Assembly (NCBI GenBank): GCA_003216725.1
Contig: QCIL01000001.1
Span: forward strand, 102,812-166,811
Reading direction: 5' to 3'
Source: Prochlorococcus sp. AG-402-L18
Lineage (GTDB): Bacteria; Cyanobacteriota; Cyanobacteriia; PCC-6307; Cyanobiaceae
Length of the DNA: 64,000 nt
The notes beneath the pieces are model-generated. The model was not told the DNA's origin, did not search any database, and saw only the letters and a program-made list of their open reading frames with translations. Below are positions 59,384 through 64,000 of the stretch, piece by piece (within the stretch, counting starts at the first letter, position 1; each line of letters opens with the position of its first letter). A program made the position numbers and the translations under genes.

Positions 59384-60384
59384 ATTTACTTTTAATATTT
59401 ATTTGCTCAATTGGTTTTGATTTATTAATCGGGGACCCAAAGTTTTTAATCCACCCTGTTCAAATAATTGGAATTTATATAAAAAAAATCTCTAATTTCT
59501 TCATTTACCAATATGGGGCAAATAAAAAAATTTTATTTTGGGGTGGATTATTCATCTCTCTTTCTACTATTTGTGTAAGTTTTTGTTTTGGGAAATTGAT
59601 AGAATTAAGCTATTTTCAATTTGAAAATAATCATTTTTTTGGAATTCTAATATTGTTAGGTTTATCAAGTTGCATAGCCTCAAAAGGACTTATTTCTAGC
59701 GTTAAGGAGATTGCAGGTTTAATAGAAAATAAAGAAATTAATAAAAAAAATAAAAAATTAATAAAAACTAAAGTTCAAAGAATTGTTAGTAGGGATGTAA
59801 GTGAATCCTCGTTAAAGCATCTTTTGAGATCTAGTACCGAAAGCCTTACCGAAAATGCTGTTGATGGAATATTTGGACCGCTCTTTTGGATATTTATTGG
59901 GATAATTTTGATGAAGTTTTCAATTTTTCTTCCAGGTCCTTTATCTCTTGGTTTTTCTTACAAAGCCATTAGTACTCTTGATTCAATGATAGGTTACAAA
60001 TATAATCACTTTAAATATTTAGGTTTTTTCAGTGCAAAAATTGAAGATATTCTTACCTTTATTCCATCTAGAATAGTTTTATTAACGCTTCCCTTGGTTA
60101 GTTCTAAAGTTAATCAATACATATCAATAATAAAACAAAGCTATAGGGATGGTAAAAGATATGATTCTCCAAATTCTGGTATTTCAGAGGCTGTATTTGC
60201 ATATACATCAAATATAAAGTTAGGTGGTAAGAGTATGTACAACAATAAAGTTATTTTAAAACCAATAATCAACTCAAAAGGAGATATTTGTACCGAAGAA
60301 AAAATTAAATTAATTTGTCACTTAATTATAAAATTACAATTTTTATGGGTAATGATTTTTATCTTAATTTTCTTCATAATCTGA
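59371..60384 (+). CDS. cbiB: Adenosylcobinamide-phosphate synthase CbiB
   Basis: 337 residues, about six to eight membrane helices. [19 protein letters not shown] at the N-terminus, [32 protein letters not shown] and the C-terminal [11 protein letters not shown] fit CbiB/CobD. It attaches the aminopropanol arm to adenosylcobyric acid. It starts at TTG 59371, overlapping ilvC by 13 bp. The N-terminus looks typical of the family. Confidence 0.92.
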   Translation: MAQINLLLIFICSIGFDLLIGDPKFLIHPVQIIGIYIKKISNFFIYQYGANKKILFWGGLFISLSTICVSFCFGKLIELSYFQFENNHFFGILILLGLSSCIASKGLISSVKEIAGLIENKEINKKNKKLIKTKVQRIVSRDVSESSLKHLLRSSTESLTENAVDGIFGPLFWIFIGIILMKFSIFLPGPLSLGFSYKAISTLDSMIGYKYNHFKYLGFFSAKIEDILTFIPSRIVLLTLPLVSSKVNQYISIIKQSYRDGKRYDSPNSGISEAVFAYTSNIKLGGKSMYNNKVILKPIINSKGDICTEEKIKLICHLIIKLQFLWVMIFILIFFII

Positions 60385-60440
60385 TCTCTACTAGACTTAT
60401 TAATTTGTTTTAATGACTATTATTAAAAGAAAGACTTTTT

Positions 60441-60719
60441 ATGAAAGAAGAAAATTCTCCATTGGGAAAGCCGACTGAAAATTTAGAAAATTCTCAAATT
60501 GTGAATCAAAATGACGATTCAAAGAATCTTTCCTCACTTAGAAATTACTCTAAATGGGTTAATAATCAAGGTGATGAAGTTAAAAATGTTTTTGGCTTTA
60601 ATACCAGTGCTGAATTAGTAAATGGCAGAGCTGCCATGATTGGATTTTTAATGCTGATATTAACTGAATTAATCTTTCAAGGAAGACCTGTTACATCTTC
60701 GATCTTTGGTATAAATTAA
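60441..60719 (+). CDS. hli: High-light-inducible (Hli/SCP) protein
   Basis: 92 residues. The C-terminal half has the chlorophyll-binding helix signature SAELVNGRAAMIGFLMLILTE (ExxNGRxAMxGF) with a single membrane segment. The N-terminal ~45 residues are a charged extension. Hli proteins bind chlorophyll and carotenoid and protect the thylakoid under light stress. It is followed 3 bp later by a 70-residue membrane protein gene. Confidence 0.92.
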   Translation: MKEENSPLGKPTENLENSQIVNQNDDSKNLSSLRNYSKWVNNQGDEVKNVFGFNTSAELVNGRAAMIGFLMLILTELIFQGRPVTSSIFGIN

Positions 60720-60722
60720 AAA

Positions 60723-60935
60723 ATGGAAGAAAAAAAATCTAATTCAATAAAAATAATTCTATATATATCCGCTTGGGTCATGATTTGGGGAACAATAGGT
60801 TCCCTAGTAGACTATCCTCTCTACAAAAATAATGTTTACCAAGAAGGCAGTTTTTATCAATTCCTTACTTTTACAATCTCTGCGATTTTATCAATTATAG
60901 GTGCCAAATACTTTTACACAAGAATCAAACTATAA
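60723..60935 (+). CDS. 70-residue two-helix membrane protein, unknown
   Basis: Two hydrophobic segments (about 8-28 and 45-65) joined by a charged loop (VDYPLYKNNVYQEG). It starts 3 bp after hli and is probably co-transcribed, which hints at a role in thylakoid light acclimation. Convergent with the next minus gene (6-bp overlap). No family recognised. Confidence 0.75.
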   Translation: MEEKKSNSIKIILYISAWVMIWGTIGSLVDYPLYKNNVYQEGSFYQFLTFTISAILSIIGAKYFYTRIKL

Positions 60936-61187
60936 AAACTTATATCTAAATTTTTTGATAATTTGGGCTGGGTTTTCATCCTTTTGGTCATTATATAAAA
61001 TCCATTGATGTGTTTCAGTATCATGATCACAACCATAATTTCCAGATTGGTTCTCAAAAGTAGCGAGATATGAATGACATGATTGATCTGCCTCAAAAGC
61101 AGAATCATAACCAGTTAAAAAATAAATTACAAATGCTGCCAAGATTACCGACAAAAATACTTTTAAAAACCAATTAACTATCTTCAT
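60930..61187 (-). CDS. 85-residue secreted or anchored protein, unknown
   Basis: One N-terminal hydrophobic helix (about 4-24) followed by a hydrophilic part with two Cys (SCHSYLATFENQSGNYGCDH) that could form a disulfide outside the membrane. Its 3' end overlaps the plus gene by 6 bp. A second minus frame at 60914-61108 is a shadow. Confidence 0.65.
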   Translation of the reverse strand: MKIVNWFLKVFLSVILAAFVIYFLTGYDSAFEADQSCHSYLATFENQSGNYGCDHDTETHQWILYNDQKDENPAQIIKKFRYKFL

Positions 61188-61247
61188 ATCAAATACTAAA
61201 ATTTAAATATATCATTTCCTATAAATCTTTTTATCTAAAAACTATAG

Positions 61248-61493
61248 CTAACGACCAACTTTGAATACAAAATCATGGAATTCATCATTATTTAGATACA
61301 AAATTACTAAGATTACTAACAATAAATTTAGACCTAGGACAATTGACCCAAATATATTAATTTGTTTTTTACCCGGTAAGGTGTAAGTAAATTTCTTGCC
61401 TTTAAGAAAAGCAGCTAAACCTTTTTTTTTATTTTTAGAGTCCTTTAAGGGTGTTTCATTTTTAACTTCACTTTCAGAAAAACCTTTAACCAT
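61248..61493 (-). CDS. 81-residue C-terminal-anchored protein, unknown
   Basis: A charged, Lys-rich N-terminal half and one membrane helix near residues 48-68 (GSIVLGLNLLLVILVILYL), with a short tail. Resembles a tail-anchored small protein; no family recognised. Follows the 103-residue gene on the same strand with a 54-bp gap. Confidence 0.65.
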   Translation of the reverse strand: MVKGFSESEVKNETPLKDSKNKKKGLAAFLKGKKFTYTLPGKKQINIFGSIVLGLNLLLVILVILYLNNDEFHDFVFKVGR

Positions 61494-61547
61494 TAAACCC
61501 TGAATAACAAATATATAATATTCTAAAAGGAGTAATTATGAAATGGA

Positions 61548-61859
61548 TTAACAATTCTTTTTCACATATGGAATCATAATCTTTTTAAGCTTTGTTGAAC
61601 TACTTTCAAGCAATTTAGATTCAATAAGTGTACTCTGCAAACCTAAAAGACTAGATTGACATTTGAATCTATTTCTTTCAAATTCAACTACCTGAAGTTT
61701 CTCTATCTGTAGTATTAATTTTTTACATTCTTGCTTTTCTGAAATATTAAAGCATTCATTTGATTTTTTTAAAATTTCTGATTTAGTTGGCATTATTTCA
61801 GTGATACCAGGGCTAGATAATAAAAAACTATTCAGGAATAAAAAAATTAATAATTTCAT
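61548..61859 (-). CDS. 103-residue secreted Cys-containing protein, unknown
   Basis: A signal-like N-terminus (about 1-18, KLLIFLFLNSFLLSS) then a soluble part with four Cys (NECFNISEKQECKKL, RFKCQSS, KKNC) that could form disulfides in the periplasm or lumen. No known family. Start ATG at 61859. Confidence 0.65.
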   Translation of the reverse strand: MKLLIFLFLNSFLLSSPGITEIMPTKSEILKKSNECFNISEKQECKKLILQIEKLQVVEFERNRFKCQSSLLGLQSTLIESKLLESSSTKLKKIMIPYVKKNC

Positions 61860-61962
61860 TAATTTAAAAGAGAATATATTTTTAATATGCTGAAAAAAGT
61901 TTTTGGCATTACTTTTATAAAGTACTATAAATTTTAAAATCTTAATTTTTTTTGTAATTCAT

Positions 61963-61990
61963 AAAAAAAGTGCTCTTTTAGAGCACCTTA
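61963..61990 (-). terminator. Rho-independent terminator of the HU gene
   Basis: Read on the minus strand: GTGCTC, loop TAAAA, GAGCAC, then a run of seven T. The stem is 6 bp. It lies 31 bp after the HU stop codon and is correctly oriented to end that transcript. One of the few clear terminators in the window. Confidence 0.85.
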
Positions 61991-62020
61991 ATATTTAAAA
62001 AAGATCGGGATTCCAAAGTA

Positions 62021-62296
62021 TTAACCTTGAACTCTATCCTTAAAAAGTTTACCTGCGGAAAAAGTTGGAACTCTTTTAGCAGGAATTGCTATTTTTTCGC
62101 CTGTCTTAGGGTTTAAACCCTGTCTAGCAGAACGATCTCTTGGTTCAAAAGAACCAAATCCTAGTATGGAGACTTTTTTGCCTTCCACTACTGAATCAAC
62201 AATAGTTTCGATAGCTGCATCAACAACTAAAGAAACATCAGTTTTTGTGAGCTCAGTACGAGCAGCAACAAGATTAACTAAATCAGCTTTGTTCAT
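62021..62296 (-). CDS. hup: HU-type nucleoid protein
   Basis: 91 residues, full HU/IHF family: MNKADLVNLVAARTELTK, GFGSFEPRDRSARQGLNPKTG (beta arm) and the C-terminal helix. Compacts DNA as a homodimer. Upstream lies a 614-bp gap; downstream the terminator above. Confidence 0.95.
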   Translation of the reverse strand: MNKADLVNLVAARTELTKTDVSLVVDAAIETIVDSVVEGKKVSILGFGSFEPRDRSARQGLNPKTGEKIAIPAKRVPTFSAGKLFKDRVQG

Positions 62297-62910
62297 TGAA
62301 TTGTTTATAAAGCAGAGATTAAAATGATAAGAGTTTTAAATCAAACCAAAAAACCTCGAACTTGCATATCATATGGAGCAAATACGAATACGGCAACCGA
62401 AAATGCCGGTGGCGCAAAGCTTTATACAATATTGAGGGACATTTTTAGCTTCAGAATTTTATTCTAAAGTCGCTAGTTGTTCAGTTTTCAAGTAAATGGA
62501 ATTTCCAAACTAAATCCCCAAAAGGCTTGTGCTCACTAGTTTTATTAATAGAACGAACAATTTATTCTTTTATTAAAACTAATCTCCAAATAGATTAAAT
62601 TTAAGAATTTCTGCTATTTATTATTTTTTATTAACTTTAAGATATATTTCCTTCTCAGCACATGAATAAGCAAAATTTATGTTTTTGAATCAAGAAAAAC
62701 AATTTTTTCGGACTATCAATTTAAGCTTATAAAATTTTTCTAATAAGCTATTAGATAATTAAAGATGAGTTATTTACATAATATAAAACTTAGAAAAATT
62801 GATAAAAGAAGCAAAAAATATAAGTTTTTTTTTAATTTTACATCTATGATTTAGTTATCGAACAATTTGATGAAATTATCTCATCATTAAATCAATCAAT
62901 GATTTAAAAA
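62297..62910. other. 614-bp gap without a supported gene
   Basis: AT-rich, with no frame that looks like a gene. A short GC-richer patch at about 62365-62430 contains a small stem (CGGCA/TGCCG) and a 20-codon frame (ATG GAG CAA... TGA at 62373-62435). It could be an untranslated leader of hup (minus strand), a small RNA, or a short peptide; nothing decides among them. Confidence 0.3.
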
Positions 62911-64000
62911 GTGCATAATATTCATAAAGGTAGCCCTTTACCTCTGGGTAGTTCTCAAACTTCAAAAGGTGTAAATTTCTCATTAATAGCTACTAATGCA
63001 GAATATGTTGAAATTTTGTTGTTTGATAATAAAGATTCAATTAGTCCAAATTCAATATTTAAATTAGATCAAAGACATAAAACAGGTCATTACTGGCATG
63101 CTGAAATATACGATTTAGGTGAAGGTTGTATTTACGCATTTAAAGTAACCCAAAAAAGCAATGGAGTGAATACTAATTATGAGAGGAAAATTTTACTCGA
63201 TCCTTGCTCAAGAGGGATCACTGGATGGGGGAAATATGAAAGAAAAAAAGCATTGAACAATAATGATAATAGTAATTCATGTCTTAAAAGCGTAGTTTGT
63301 GATAGGAAATTATTTAATTTTAAAGATTACCCAAGGCCGAATCATTCTTGGGAAGACACAATTATTTATGAACTTCATATTAAAGCCTTTACTGAATCTA
63401 TTGATAGTGATGAAAGTTGTTTTAAAAAGTTTTTAAAAAAAATACCATATCTTAAAAAACTTGGTATTACTACAATTGAGTTATTACCAGTATTTTGTTT
63501 TGATCCTAGTGATGCTCCTAATGGGTTAAAGAATTTTTGGGGTTATAGTCCGATAAGTTGGTTTACTCCGCACTTCGAGTATCTTTCTAATGAATCTGCT
63601 AAAAAAAACCGAGAAGAATTTAGAAATTTAGTGGAAGAATGTCATAAAGAAAAGATTGAAGTTATTTTGGATGTCGTTTATAACCATACATCTGAAGGGA
63701 ATTCTCAAGGACCTGTATTATCTTGGAAAGGTATTGATGAAAATCTTTATTATTTCATCGATAAAAATAAAAATTACCAAGACGTCTCAGGTTGTGGCAA
63801 TACCATTGCAGCCAATAGAGGATTAGTAAGAAAAATAATAATTGAATCATTAAAGTGTTGGGCGAATGAATTAGGAGTGGATGGTTTTAGATTTGATTTA
63901 GGAATTGCATTATCAAGGGGAGAAAATCTCAATCCTCTTGATAATCCACCAATCTTTGAAGATATTGAATGTGAACCTGAACTTTCCGATATTAAATTAA
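62911..64000 (+). CDS. glgX: Isoamylase-type glycogen debranching enzyme, N-terminal part (cut)
   Basis: Not in the ORF track because it runs off the right edge. GTG 62911 opens VHNIHKGSPLPLGSS and continues for 363 codons. The N-terminal CBM48-like domain (GVNFSLIATNAEYVEILLFD) is followed by the GH13 core: TIIYELHIKAFT, TTIELLPVFCFD, DVVYNHTSEGN and GFRFDLGIAL (the nucleophile Asp region). It removes alpha-1,6 branches from glycogen. The C-terminal half is missing. Confidence 0.9.
   Translation, partial: MHNIHKGSPLPLGSSQTSKGVNFSLIATNAEYVEILLFDNKDSISPNSIFKLDQRHKTGHYWHAEIYDLGEGCIYAFKVTQKSNGVNTNYERKILLDPCSRGITGWGKYERKKALNNNDNSNSCLKSVVCDRKLFNFKDYPRPNHSWEDTIIYELHIKAFTESIDSDESCFKKFLKKIPYLKKLGITTIELLPVFCFDPSDAPNGLKNFWGYSPISWFTPHFEYLSNESAKKNREEFRNLVEECHKEKIEVILDVVYNHTSEGNSQGPVLSWKGIDENLYYFIDKNKNYQDVSGCGNTIAANRGLVRKIIIESLKCWANELGVDGFRFDLGIALSRGENLNPLDNPPIFEDIECEPELSDIKL

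Noticed and set aside
62365-62430. Possible cyclic-di-GMP-type riboswitch (CGCAAAGC-like string)
   Set aside because: Only a short string matches; the rest of the fold and a suitable downstream gene are absent.
1-64000. CRISPR arrays, insertion sequences or transposases
   Set aside because: No regularly spaced repeats and no transposase-like protein found in any frame.

Overview
The window looks like a streamlined, AT-rich marine cyanobacterial chromosome, most probably a high-light Prochlorococcus. The signs are very low GC, intergenic gaps of only a few bases with several overlapping gene ends, a nickel superoxide dismutase locus, a small high-light-inducible (Hli) protein, the ClpR/ClpP pair, an Ftn2/ARC6-type division protein and many very short membrane proteins. 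The organism call is inference from content and order; no database search was run.

Layout. 1-9.5 kb is housekeeping: ftsH (cut by the window edge), ribD, cobL, NAD kinase, pheS, surE, ribF, thiE and thiS, plus small cyanobacterial hypotheticals. 9.5-11.7 kb holds two micro-ORFs and a larB / unknown / ispF run. 11.8-21.0 kb is an accessory block between ispF and trmD: a membrane-anchored glucose/sorbosone-dehydrogenase-like protein, three glycosyltransferases, a YdjC/ChbG-type deacetylase, a methyltransferase, and a tight four-gene operon (CofD/YvcK-like protein, HAD hydrolase, GT2 glycosyltransferase, GlmU-like nucleotidyltransferase). It looks like a strain-variable surface-glycan cluster, and the operon is the best candidate for an undescribed pathway.

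21-42.6 kb returns to core genes: trmD, era, a Bax1-I family protein, phoH, rpsP, ffh, ftn2, pdhA, a group 2 sigma factor, nnr, mnmA, lnt, an FKBP, the sodN-sodX-nickel transporter locus, trpC, lpdA, a SpoU methyltransferase and murA. Two genes here, sodX and the SpoU gene, have conserved N-termini lying upstream of any normal in-frame start codon. Between murA and tRNA-Leu(CAA) are two overlapping 35-residue membrane micro-ORFs and a perfect 16-bp palindrome.

43.3-60.4 kb: argD starting 5 bp after tRNA-Leu, folC, a flavin oxidoreductase with a cytosine-deaminase-like amidohydrolase, tRNA-His, a cell-wall/division run (miaB, ddl, unknown, ftsQ, ftsZ), the SRP RNA, panB, hemW, a PIN-TRAM membrane protein, clpR-clpP, ilvC and cbiB. 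60.4-62.3 kb holds hli, four tiny unknown proteins and the HU gene with a clear terminator. A 614-bp gap follows, then the start of an isoamylase-type glycogen debranching enzyme that runs off the right edge.
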